From positions 1-21,563 of the forward strand of contig QFPJ01000043.1 in the NCBI GenBank assembly GCA_003241685.1: 21,563 bases of DNA, given 5' to 3'. Positions 14,025-21,563 of this stretch are shown in pieces (the first letter of the stretch is position 1; every line of letters starts with the position of its first letter). The DNA comes from Sphingopyxis macrogoltabida. GTDB taxonomy: Bacteria > Pseudomonadota > Alphaproteobacteria > Sphingomonadales > Sphingomonadaceae. The notes under the pieces were generated by a model that was given only the letters and a program-made list of their open reading frames with translations, was not told the DNA's origin and ran no database searches. Made by a program: the position numbers and the translations under genes.

Positions 14025-15233
14025 CTAAAGACTCTGGCGCGAAAAGCGCGCGGCCAGTTCCACATGCGTCGACCATCGGAACTGGCCGACCGGGCGCACC
14101 CAATCGAGCCGGTATCCGCCCGCGACCAGAATTTTGGCATCGCGGGCGAAACTGGCCGGGTTGCAGCTGACATAGGCGATCACCGGCGTTCGCGCGGCCG
14201 CGATCTGCTTCACCTGCTCCTCCGCCCCGGCGCGCGGCGGGTCGAGGATGACGGCGCCGAAGCGGTCGAGTTCGGCAGGGACCAGCGGGCGGCGGAACAG
14301 GTCGCGATGCTCGGTCGCGACGGTCAGGCGCGCCCGGTTGGCGGCGCTGGTCAGCGCCGCAATCGCATCGCGCGCGCCTTCGGCCGCATACACCTTGCGT
14401 CCTTCGGCGATCGACAGGGCAAAGGTGCCGACCCCGGCGAACAGGTCGGCGACCGCGCCCGCATCGCCGATCGCATCGCGCACCGCACCGATCAGGGCCG
14501 CCTGCCCCGCCTCGGTGGGTTGCAGAAAGGCGAAGGGCGGCGGCTCGACCGACGCCGCCGCGAAATGCACCGTCGGCGGTTCGGGCTGCCACAGCGTCTC
14601 CGGCCCGTCGCCCTGATCGACGACGAGGCGCGCAAGGCCGTTCGCTCCGGCGAAATCCTGAAGCGCCATGGCGGCATCCAGCCCGTCGGCGCGCACCCCC
14701 TCCAGCACCAGTTCCGGCCCCTGATCCAGCATCTGCAGCTTGACCTTCACCGGGCGTCGCTGCGGCGCGATGACGGCCAGCAAGGCGCGCGTCGGCGCGA
14801 CGAGCGCGAACAGCGCGGGCGACAGCAACGGGCATTCGCGCATGTCGACGATCTGGTTGCTCTGCGCCGCGTTGAACCCCAGCACCGTCTGCTTGCCTGC
14901 CTTCAGCGCGGTCAGCGCCGCGCGGCGGCGGCTTTGCGGGGGCGACAGACGCGCGGGCGCCACCTCGCTCGCCGCCACCTGTTGCGCCGCGAGCGCGCCC
15001 GCGACCCGGTCGCGCACGAAATCGGCCAGCGCCGGTTCGGCGACATGCTGAAGTTGGCAACCGCCGCATTTGCCGAAATGGCGGCACGGGGGATCGGCCC
15101 GGTTGGGGCCGGGCAAAATCGTGCCGTCGGGCGCGACATGATCGCCGGGCACGGCGCCCGCGACATGCCGCCCATCGCCGGTCACGCCGTCGCCGCGCGC
15201 GGCAATGCGCTCGATCAGCGCGGCTTCGCTCAT
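14025..15233 (-). CDS. rlmD: RlmD-like 23S rRNA (uracil-5-)-methyltransferase
   Basis: A 402-residue class I AdoMet methyltransferase of the TrmA/RlmC/RlmD family, which puts a 5-methyl group on a uridine of rRNA (U1939 for RlmD, U747 for RlmC). The Fe-S cluster cysteines are at 50, 56, 59 (CRHFGKCGGC) and 134 (MRECPLL). The AdoMet loop is VADLFAGVGTF (261-271), followed by the DPPRAGAEEQ motif (331-340) and the catalytic cysteine 357 in YVSCNPASFARD. The N-terminal TRAM-like part is short. The ATG at 15233 begins one base after the nnrDE stop, so the two are coupled. RlmD versus RlmC is not settled by sequence alone. Confidence 0.9.
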   Translation of the reverse strand: MSEAALIERIAARGDGVTGDGRHVAGAVPGDHVAPDGTILPGPNRADPPCRHFGKCGGCQLQHVAEPALADFVRDRVAGALAAQQVAASEVAPARLSPPQSRRRAALTALKAGKQTVLGFNAAQSNQIVDMRECPLLSPALFALVAPTRALLAVIAPQRRPVKVKLQMLDQGPELVLEGVRADGLDAAMALQDFAGANGLARLVVDQGDGPETLWQPEPPTVHFAAASVEPPPFAFLQPTEAGQAALIGAVRDAIGDAGAVADLFAGVGTFALSIAEGRKVYAAEGARDAIAALTSAANRARLTVATEHRDLFRRPLVPAELDRFGAVILDPPRAGAEEQVKQIAAARTPVIAYVSCNPASFARDAKILVAGGYRLDWVRPVGQFRWSTHVELAARFSRQSL

Positions 15234-15234
15234 G

Positions 15235-16629
15235 TCATTCCCTAACCAGCCCGTCGGCGACAAGATCGTCGGCGACAAGGCCGGGGCCTATACGCGCGGC
15301 CCGCGCGATATGCCACCCCACCGCCGCCACCGCCGCGTCGAACGGGTCGCCGCCGCGCGACAGCATGGCGCCGCACGCCCCCGCCAGCACGTCCCCCGTT
15401 CCCGCCGTCGCCAGCCAGGGACTGCCCGGCCATGCCGCGCATACGCGCCCGTCGGGCGCCGCCACGACCGTATCGGCGCCCTTGTAGACCATTACCGCCC
15501 CGGTCCGGCGCGCCGCCGCCAGCGCGCGGTCGATCTTGTTGCCGGCCAGATCGGGAAAGGCGCGCGCGAATTCGCCTTCGTGCGGGGTCAGGATCGCGGC
15601 GCTCGGCGCTTCGCCCAGCCGCGCGCCCAGTCGCGCCCCCAACCGCGCCAGTGCCGCGCCGATCGCGCCCGCGTCGAGCACGAGGGGCTTGCCCGTATCG
15701 AGCGCCGCCTCGACATCGAACGCCAATTCGTCGCTAGCCGGAAAGCCGGGGCCGATGACGACCGCGCCGACGCGCGGATCGCTCAGTCGCTCGCCGAACC
15801 GCTCCTCGCCTTCGACGATGATCGAATCAACGCTGGCGTGGCCGGCGCCCTCCAGCACGACATAGCCCGCCCCGGCGCGCTGCGCCGCCGCCGCCGCCAG
15901 CCGCGCCGCGCCCCGCATCGGCCCGGCAAAGACCAGCACCATGCCGCGCGAAAATTTGTGGGCGCCGGACGCCGGGGCGGCAGGCGTCGCCGCATGCGGC
16001 AGCGTGCCCATCGTGCGGGTCGCGCCGATGCCGATCCCCGCCAGCCGCACGCTGCCGCAATCGGCCGAGGCGGGCAACAGGACATGCGCGGGTTTGAGCG
16101 CCCCCAGCGCCAGCGTCACATCGGCCATCAGCGGCGCCCGCCACGGTTCGCGCGCATCGCCGTCGATACCGCTCGGTACATCGACGGCCAGGATACGGCG
16201 CCCCGCAAAGCGCCGCAGGCCGTCGGCCAGCCGATCGGACAATGGGCGCGACAGGCCGATGCCGAACAGCGCGTCGACGACCATCGGCGCGGGGTCGACA
16301 GCGCCGTCCAGCACCTCGACCGGCCCCGTCCACACCGCCCGCGCCGCGCGCGCCAGATCGGTCGTCGGCGTCGCCAGCGCCGCCACGCGGACATTCGCCC
16401 CGCGTTCGGCCAGCCGCCGCGCCGCGACATAGCCGTCGCCGCCATTGTTGCCGGGGCCGCACAGGATCAGGATCGGCGTCCCCGCCGCCATCCGCCATGC
16501 GGTGTCGGCAACCGCCGCGCCCGCCCGCTCCATCAATTCAGCCAGCGACGTCCCGGCTTCCACGCACGCCGCCTCGGCCGCGCGCATCGCATTGCTGGTC
16601 AGGATCGGCGCGTCGGCAGGAACGGACAT
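15235..16629 (-). CDS. nnrD/nnrE: bifunctional NAD(P)H-hydrate epimerase / ADP-dependent dehydratase
   Basis: This fused enzyme repairs hydrated NAD(P)H: the N-terminal YjeF_N domain (about 8-215) epimerises the R form to S, and the C-terminal carbohydrate-kinase-like domain (about 225-460) dehydrates the S form using ADP or ATP. Markers are CGPGNNGGDGYVAAR (57-71), VDVPSGIDGD (149-158), GPGF (293-296), LTPHEGEFARAF (347-358) and the ATAGTGDVLAG nucleotide loop (407-417). The length of 464 residues fits the bifunctional form. The gene contains a 12-bp tandem repeat at 15612-15647 coding for repeated R-L-G-A. The ATG at 16629 is preceded by AGGG. Confidence 0.94.
   Translation of the reverse strand: MSVPADAPILTSNAMRAAEAACVEAGTSLAELMERAGAAVADTAWRMAAGTPILILCGPGNNGGDGYVAARRLAERGANVRVAALATPTTDLARAARAVWTGPVEVLDGAVDPAPMVVDALFGIGLSRPLSDRLADGLRRFAGRRILAVDVPSGIDGDAREPWRAPLMADVTLALGALKPAHVLLPASADCGSVRLAGIGIGATRTMGTLPHAATPAAPASGAHKFSRGMVLVFAGPMRGAARLAAAAAQRAGAGYVVLEGAGHASVDSIIVEGEERFGERLSDPRVGAVVIGPGFPASDELAFDVEAALDTGKPLVLDAGAIGAALARLGARLGARLGEAPSAAILTPHEGEFARAFPDLAGNKIDRALAAARRTGAVMVYKGADTVVAAPDGRVCAAWPGSPWLATAGTGDVLAGACGAMLSRGGDPFDAAVAAVGWHIARAARIGPGLVADDLVADGLVRE
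15612..15647 (-). repeat. 12-bp tandem repeat inside nnrDE
   Basis: Three 12-base units (CGCCCAGCCGCG, CGCCCAGTCGCG, CCCCCAACCGCG) sit at 15612, 15624 and 15636. They keep the frame and encode repeated Arg-Leu-Gly-Ala in the dehydratase domain (about residues 328-339). Confidence 0.6.
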
Positions 16630-16690
16630 GAACAGGACCCTAGCCTGTTTGGCGATCGGTTAGAACCAAAAGCCCGCGCACCGGTTAGGC

Positions 16691-16719
16691 GTCATCCCGG
16701 ACCTGATCCGGAATCCACA
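16691..16719. repeat. dispersed palindromic repeat, 'TCATCCCGGACCTGATCCGG' type
   Basis: CCGGA (16697-16701), CCTGA, TCCGG (16707-16711) inside a GTCATCCCGGACC...GGAATCCA block. From memory this phrase is a very common short repeat in intergenic DNA of sphingomonads and related alphaproteobacteria. I have not checked copy number here. Confidence 0.6.
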
Positions 16720-16765
16720 GCGGCGACGACGTGCGGACCGCCGATAATTCCTATGCGTCATAGGA

Positions 16766-16783
16766 CCCCGGCGAAAGCCGGGG
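16766..16783. repeat. dispersed repeat, 'GGACCCCGGCGAAAGCCGGGG' type
   Basis: CCCCGGC (16766-16772), GAAA tetraloop, GCCGGGG (16777-16783): a perfect 7-bp stem preceded by GTCATAGGA. This matches the frequent alphaproteobacterial repeat in which a GCGAAAGC core lies between GC-rich arms. The hairpin is stable on either strand. Confidence 0.65.
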
Positions 16784-16859
16784 GAAGCAATCTCCAGCCG
16801 TCGCTCTGCCTTGTCGATCGCTGGAGATGGCTTCGTCGCTCCACTCCTCGCAATGACGG
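16784..16859. repeat. dispersed repeat with 15-base arms and 'CTTCGTCGCT...CGCAATGACG' tail
   Basis: Left arm 16784-16798 and right arm 16820-16834 are inverted copies matching at 14 of 15 bases, with a 21-base loop. The right side continues into GGCTTCGTCGCT-CC-ACTCCTCGCAATGACGG. That tail is a phrase I recognise from many sphingomonad intergenic regions. Confidence 0.55.
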
Positions 16860-16900
16860 AAGGGCGGCAACGAACGCAAACGGAATCAAATCCGACCAAG

Positions 16901-16927
16901 CCTGTTCCGAGCCCGTCGAAGGGTTCA
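16901..16927. repeat. possible dispersed repeat, 'GAGCCTGTCGAAGGG'-like
   Basis: The block around 16909-16923 reads GAGCCCGTCGAAGGG, one base from the common bacterial intergenic phrase GAGCCTGTCGAAGGG, and is followed by TTCAGAAC. The identification is from memory, with no copy count. Confidence 0.4.
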
Positions 16928-16966
16928 GAACGACCAGCGAAGACAAACGATGCCCAAGCGTCTCAC

Positions 16967-17359
16967 CTACGACCCGCCCGCCGTATTCGCGGGCAGGCGA
17001 TAGCGGTCGGGGCCGACCTTCACTTCGATCAGGCCATCCTCGATGATCGTCACCGTCGCGGGTTCGGCGCCGTCGGCCGTGACCAGGCCGCGGCCGTCGG
17101 TCGTGATCTGCAACCGGCGATAGCCGACGTCCTGCTTGCCGACGACCAGCACCGTGCCGTCGGGCCCGTTCATCTCCTCGACCGTGCAGGTGCGATCGAA
17201 CAGCTTGGCGCCTTCCAGCGCGCAGGCGATGCGCCCGCTCGCCGCCGCTTCGCGCCCGCCGCGCGCTTCGGCCTCGGCCAGCGTGCCATTGTCGGGGGCG
17301 CGGTTGCAGCCGCTGAGGAGCAGCGCCGCACCGGCAAGGCCCAGGGCGGCGCGCATCAT
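16967..17359 (-). CDS. small lipoprotein of unknown function, overlapping ilvD
   Basis: A 130-residue protein with a lipoprotein signal (MMRAALGLAGAALLLSGC; lipidated cysteine 18). The mature part has Cys46 and Cys58 (IACALEG, RTCTVEE), which may pair, and beta-strand-like stretches (GTVLVVG, VGYRRLQIT, ATVTIIEDGLIEVKVG). I do not recognise the family. The start at 17359 overlaps the ilvD stop (ATGA), so translation is probably coupled to ilvD. It is the last gene of the leftward cluster. A periplasmic protein joined to a cytosolic amino-acid enzyme has no obvious functional reason. Confidence 0.8.
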   Translation of the reverse strand: MMRAALGLAGAALLLSGCNRAPDNGTLAEAEARGGREAAASGRIACALEGAKLFDRTCTVEEMNGPDGTVLVVGKQDVGYRRLQITTDGRGLVTADGAEPATVTIIEDGLIEVKVGPDRYRLPANTAGGS

Positions 17360-19212
17360 TTGCCCTTCAACTGCGACAGGTCGCGCACCGCGCCGCGTGC
17401 GGCGCTGGTCGTCAGCGCGGCATAGGCCTGCAAGGCGACCGACACCTGACGCGGACGGGGCTTCGCGGGCTGCCATGCGGCGTCGCCCTTCGCCTCCATC
17501 GCCGCGCGCCGCGCCGCCAATTCGCTGTCGGGCACCGCCAGCGTGATCGTGCGCGCCGGAATGTCGATTTCGATCCGGTCGCCGGGTTCGACCAGCCCGA
17601 TCGTCCCGCCCTCGGCAGCTTCCGGCGAGACATGGCCGATCGACAGGCCCGACGTGCCGCCCGAAAAGCGCCCGTCGGTGATCAGCGCGCAGGCGGCGCC
17701 CAGCCCCTTGGATTTCAGATAGCTGGTCGGATAGAGCATTTCCTGCATGCCGGGTCCGCCCTTCGGCCCTTCGTAACGGATGACGACGACGTCGCCGGCC
17801 TCGACCTGCCCGGTCAGGATCGCCGCGACGGCCGCATCCTGGCTTTCGTAAACCTTGGCGGGCCCGGCGAACTTCAGGATTTTCTCGTCGACCCCGGCCG
17901 TCTTCACGATGCAGCCGTCGCGCGCGATATTGCCCGACAGCACGGCAAGGCCGCCATCCTTGCTGAACGCATGGTCGGCCGAACGGATGACGCCCTTTTC
18001 TCGGTCGAGGTCCAGGCTGTCCCAACGGCGATCCTGGCTGAAGGCGGTCTGGGTCGGCACGCCGCCCGGCGCGGCGAGGAAGAATTTCTGCACCATCGGA
18101 TCGTTGGTCCGCCCGATGTCCCATTTGTTCAGCGCATCGCCCAGCGTGGCGCTGTGCACCGTCGGCAGATGCGCATGGAGCAGCCCGGCGCGTTCCAGTT
18201 CGCCCAGGATCGCCATGATGCCGCCGGCGCGGTGGACGTCCTCCATATGGACGTCCTGCTTCGCCGGCGCGACCTTCGACAGACAGGGCACGCGGCGCGA
18301 CAGCCGGTCGATATCCTCCATCGTGAAATCGACCCCCGCCTCATGCGCGGCGGCAAGCAGGTGCAGCACCGTGTTCGTCGATCCGCCCATCGCGATATCC
18401 AGGCTCATCGCATTTTCGAACGCCTCGAACGTCGCGATGCGGCGCGGCAGGACGCTGTCATCCTCTTCCTCATAATAGCGGCGGCACATTTCGACGGCGA
18501 TGCGCCCGGCGCGCAGGAACAGCTCCCTGCGGTCGGCATGGGTCGCCAGCTGCGATCCGTTGCCGGGCAGCGACAGGCCCAAGGCTTCGGTCAGGCAGTT
18601 CATCGAATTGGCGGTAAACATGCCCGAACAGCTGCCGCAGGTCGGACAGGCCGATCGTTCGACTGCCGCCACTTCCTCGTCGGTGTAATGCTCGTCGGCG
18701 GCAACGACCATCGCATCGACCAGATCGAGCGCGACCTCCTTGCCCTTCAGCACGACCTTACCCGCCTCCATCGGACCGCCGGACACAAAGACGGCCGGAA
18801 TATTGATCCGCATCGCCGCCATCAGCATGCCCGGCGTGATCTTGTCGCAATTGGAAATGCACACCATCGCATCGGCGCAGTGCGCGTTGACCATATATTC
18901 CACGCTGTCGGCGATCAGGTCGCGGCTGGGCAGCGAATAGAGCATGCCGTCGTGGCCCATCGCAATGCCGTCGTCGACCGCGATCGTGTTGAATTCCTTG
19001 GCGACGCCGCCCGCCGCCTCGATCTCGCGCGCGACCATCTGGCCCAGATCCTTGAGGTGGACATGGCCCGGAACGAACTGGGTGAAACTGTTCACCACCG
19101 CGATGATCGGCTTGCCGAAGTCGCTGTCCTTCATTCCCGTCGCGCGCCACAGTCCGCGGGCGCCCGCCATATTGCGGCCATGGGTCGTGGTGCGTGAACG
19201 ATAAGAAGGCAT
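17356..19212 (-). CDS. ilvD: dihydroxy-acid dehydratase
   Basis: IlvD dehydrates 2,3-dihydroxy acids to 2-oxo acids in isoleucine and valine synthesis, using an Fe-S cluster and Mg2+. The 618-residue protein follows the E. coli enzyme closely. Visible are NSFTQFVPGHVHLKDLG (41-57), DD at 80-81 in AVDDGIAMGHDGM, Cys122 and Lys124 in CISNCDKITPGM, and Cys195 in ACPTCGSCSGMF. There is no third cysteine near residue 49, as in the oxygen-sensitive E. coli type. The ATG at 19212 gives the family start (MPSYRSRTTTHGRNMAGARGL, split). An AT-rich patch (about 19217-19240) upstream could hold a promoter, but no clear -35 is seen. Confidence 0.97.
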   Translation of the reverse strand: MPSYRSRTTTHGRNMAGARGLWRATGMKDSDFGKPIIAVVNSFTQFVPGHVHLKDLGQMVAREIEAAGGVAKEFNTIAVDDGIAMGHDGMLYSLPSRDLIADSVEYMVNAHCADAMVCISNCDKITPGMLMAAMRINIPAVFVSGGPMEAGKVVLKGKEVALDLVDAMVVAADEHYTDEEVAAVERSACPTCGSCSGMFTANSMNCLTEALGLSLPGNGSQLATHADRRELFLRAGRIAVEMCRRYYEEEDDSVLPRRIATFEAFENAMSLDIAMGGSTNTVLHLLAAAHEAGVDFTMEDIDRLSRRVPCLSKVAPAKQDVHMEDVHRAGGIMAILGELERAGLLHAHLPTVHSATLGDALNKWDIGRTNDPMVQKFFLAAPGGVPTQTAFSQDRRWDSLDLDREKGVIRSADHAFSKDGGLAVLSGNIARDGCIVKTAGVDEKILKFAGPAKVYESQDAAVAAILTGQVEAGDVVVIRYEGPKGGPGMQEMLYPTSYLKSKGLGAACALITDGRFSGGTSGLSIGHVSPEAAEGGTIGLVEPGDRIEIDIPARTITLAVPDSELAARRAAMEAKGDAAWQPAKPRPRQVSVALQAYAALTTSAARGAVRDLSQLKGK

Positions 19213-19265
19213 TTCTCTAAATCCTGATAATATAATTACGTAGGCCTAAGGGCGCCTCTACACGC

Positions 19266-19993
19266 CTAAGCGGGCAGATTCAACGCCGCTTTGCGGCACA
19301 TCGCCGCGAGCCATCCGGCAAAGCGCGCCTGTCCGTCCGCATCGCCGACCAGGTCCTGTCGCATCTCGATCCCGATATAGGGAATGCCATGCGCCTCCGC
19401 GTGGCGGTTCATCGTCGCGTTGAGCAGCTTGCCCGAATAGGGCAACTGGTCGCCGACGATCAGCCCTTCGCCCTCCAGCGCCGCAATCGCGACCCCGGCC
19501 AGCCGGTCGTCGTCGTTGTACAGCACGCCGACATGCCATGGCCGCGCCTGATCGGGATCGCTGGCGAGCGACGGCGTGAAGCTGTGCAGCGACAGGATCA
19601 TCGCCGGCCGATGCGCGGCGATCGTCGCCGTGATATGGGCGTGATAGGGATGGAAGAAACGCACCAGCCGCGCCGCGCGCTCCGCCGCGTCGAGCCGGTT
19701 GCCGGGGATCGCATGGCCGTCGCTGGCAAGCGGAAGGACGCCCGGCGCGTCTTCGTCGCGATTGCAATCGACCACCAGCCGCGACACGCCGCCCAGGATC
19801 GCCGCATCGACCGCGCCCATTGCGACCAGCCGCGCCGCCACCGCCGCGACGCCGATATCGACGGCGATATGCTGGTCAAGCAGTGCCGGATCGATGCCCA
19901 GGTCGATATCGGCCGGTACGCGATTCGACGCATGGTCGCCGATCAGCAGCATCCCGCCCGCGCGCGCCGTTCCCACTTCCCGCCACGCCTCGA

Positions 19994-19997
<4 letters not shown>
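19266..19997 (-). CDS. N-formylglutamate amidohydrolase family protein
   Basis: A 243-residue protein of the N-formylglutamate amidohydrolase (FGase/HutG-like) family. Family blocks are LLIGDHASNRVP (17-28), VVDCNRDED (75-83), GHAIPGNR (94-101), ILSLHSFTP (134-142), and PYIGIEMRQDLV (206-217). Known members hydrolyse N-formyl-glutamate in histidine breakdown, but many bacteria carry copies outside hut operons and no hut gene is visible here, so the substrate is open. The GTG at 19997 overlaps the ispE stop (GTGA) and continues the same frame into the family N-terminus. A longer frame upstream would be antisense-like in ispE and is not supported. Confidence 0.88.
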
Positions 19998-20862
<865 letters not shown>

Positions 20863-20866
<4 letters not shown>

Positions 20867-21563
20867 GGCGCGGTGGTCGCCGGCGTCAGTCCGTCGCGCA
20901 GCTTGGCCGCGATACGCGTCGCCATGTCCGTTTCCGCGACCAGCGCGGCCGCGCGCCAGGCATAGCGCGCCTGAAAATGCCGCCCCGCCTGCCAATAGGC
21001 ATCGCCCAGATGCTCCACGATCACCGCATTGCCGGGTTCGCCGCGCTCCGCCTGTTCGAGCAACGGCACCGCCTCCCCGACCCGGCCCGTCAGGAAATAG
21101 GCCCAGCCGAGCGAGTCGGTGATGCTCGCATTCTGCGGTTCCAGTTTCCACGCCGCCTCGATTCGCGCCAGCGAACGCGGCACGTCCTTGCGCCGTTCGA
21201 TCGCCGAATAGCCCGCGAAGTTCAGCACCATGGCGTCGTCGGGGCGCAGCGCGACCGCGCGCTCCATCAATCGCGCCGCCGCGTCCCACGCGTCGTCCTG
21301 CAACAATATCTCGGCTTCCGCGATCAGCAGCATGCCCTGCAATTCGGCGTCGCCCTCCTCCAGCGTCGCGCCCAACCGGCGATAGGCGCGCAGCGTCGCC
21401 GCGCGGTCGTCCGACTGGCGGGCGACATCGGCGAAACGGATCAGCAGCGCCCGGTCCGACGGATTTTCGGCCAGCGCCGCCTCTGCCGACGCGATCGCGC
21501 CGCCATGATCGCCCGCCGCGCCCAGCAGTTCGGCGCGGCGCATCGCCAGCACGGGCGGCAGCC
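20863..21563 (-). CDS. TPR-repeat protein, 5' part beyond the window
   Basis: At least 232 residues of a tetratricopeptide-repeat protein, with the N-terminus cut off at the right edge (the frame is open to base 21563). Repeats can be seen as A-x-x-x-x-x-A-L-A-x-x-P-x-x-A-type helices: EAALAENPSDRALL, ERAVALRPDDAMVLNFAGY, EAAWKLEPQNASITDSLGWAYF and EQAERGEPGNAVIVEHLGDAYW. Such proteins mediate protein-protein contacts. A TPR gene upstream of ispE occurs in other alphaproteobacteria, but its job is not established. The stop overlaps the ispE start. Confidence 0.88.

Larger units (their letters stand above)
16630..16966. other. 337-base gene-free region with short palindromic repeats
   Basis: No convincing gene lies between the start of nnrDE and the end of the downstream lipoprotein gene. 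Frames that run through here have no ribosome site and no family resemblance. The region holds at least three separate inverted repeats and a fourth repeat-like block, each listed separately. The promoter of nnrDE should lie within about 60 bases upstream of 16629, but I see no clear -35/-10 pair. Confidence 0.6.

Noticed and set aside
16630..16966. CRISPR array or insertion-sequence remnant in the repeat patch
   Set aside because: The repeats differ from each other, there are no regular spacers, and no transposase fragment or target-site duplication is seen.
15205..17046. 613-codon plus-strand frame opposite nnrDE and across the repeat patch
   Set aside because: Its composition is Arg/Pro/Ala-dominated, it opposes a gene with full catalytic motifs, and it runs through dispersed repeats.
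17632..19197. 521-codon plus-strand frame opposite ilvD
   Set aside because: ilvD matches its family along the whole length; the opposite frame shows only shadow composition.

Overview
The window looks like ordinary chromosomal DNA from an alphaproteobacterium, most likely a sphingomonad (Sphingopyxis/Sphingomonas-like; the genus is inferred). The reasons are the high GC content, the housekeeping gene set, a textbook alphaproteobacterial EcfG general-stress promoter, and a patch of short palindromic repeats of the kind common in these genomes. I see no tRNA, rRNA, CRISPR array, insertion sequence, phage gene or plasmid gene, and no candidate for a new multi-gene system. The points worth a second look are regulatory sites, a solitary MreB paralogue, two unrecognised lipoproteins and small repeats.

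Layout. 1-117: edge sequence with a possible start of a leftward gene. 118-1947: ygfZ-like gene (-) divergent from pyrC (+). 1958-3116: rarD-type exporter and a small membrane protein (-). 3294-5385: glycine-zipper envelope protein, GNAT acetyltransferase and an unknown lipoprotein (+), closed by a strong bidirectional terminator. 5456-6799: csbD-family stress gene with an EcfG-type promoter, and a solitary mreB-like gene (-). 6961-7936: thiS-thiG (-). 8017-10372: aroQ-accB-accC (+). 10435-11793: YcbB-type L,D-transpeptidase (+). 11850-13986: CoA-transferase family III and two tandem MAPEG-family membrane proteins (+). 14025-16629: nnrDE (NAD(P)HX repair) and an RlmD-like rRNA methyltransferase (-). 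16630-16966: gene-free repeat patch. 16967-21563: tightly packed leftward cluster of TPR protein (cut by the window end), ispE, N-formylglutamate amidohydrolase-like gene, ilvD and a small lipoprotein.

How the genes work together. Most encode core metabolism: pyrimidine (pyrC), thiazole of thiamine (thiS/thiG), shikimate (aroQ), the first step of fatty-acid synthesis (accB/accC), isoprenoid precursors (ispE), branched-chain amino acids (ilvD) and repair of damaged NAD(P)H (nnrDE). A second theme is envelope and cell shape: the L,D-transpeptidase, the MreB-like protein, the glycine-zipper protein and the lipoproteins. Several starts are set by stop/start overlaps (ATGA or GTGA), and at least four genes seem to start at GTG or TTG.
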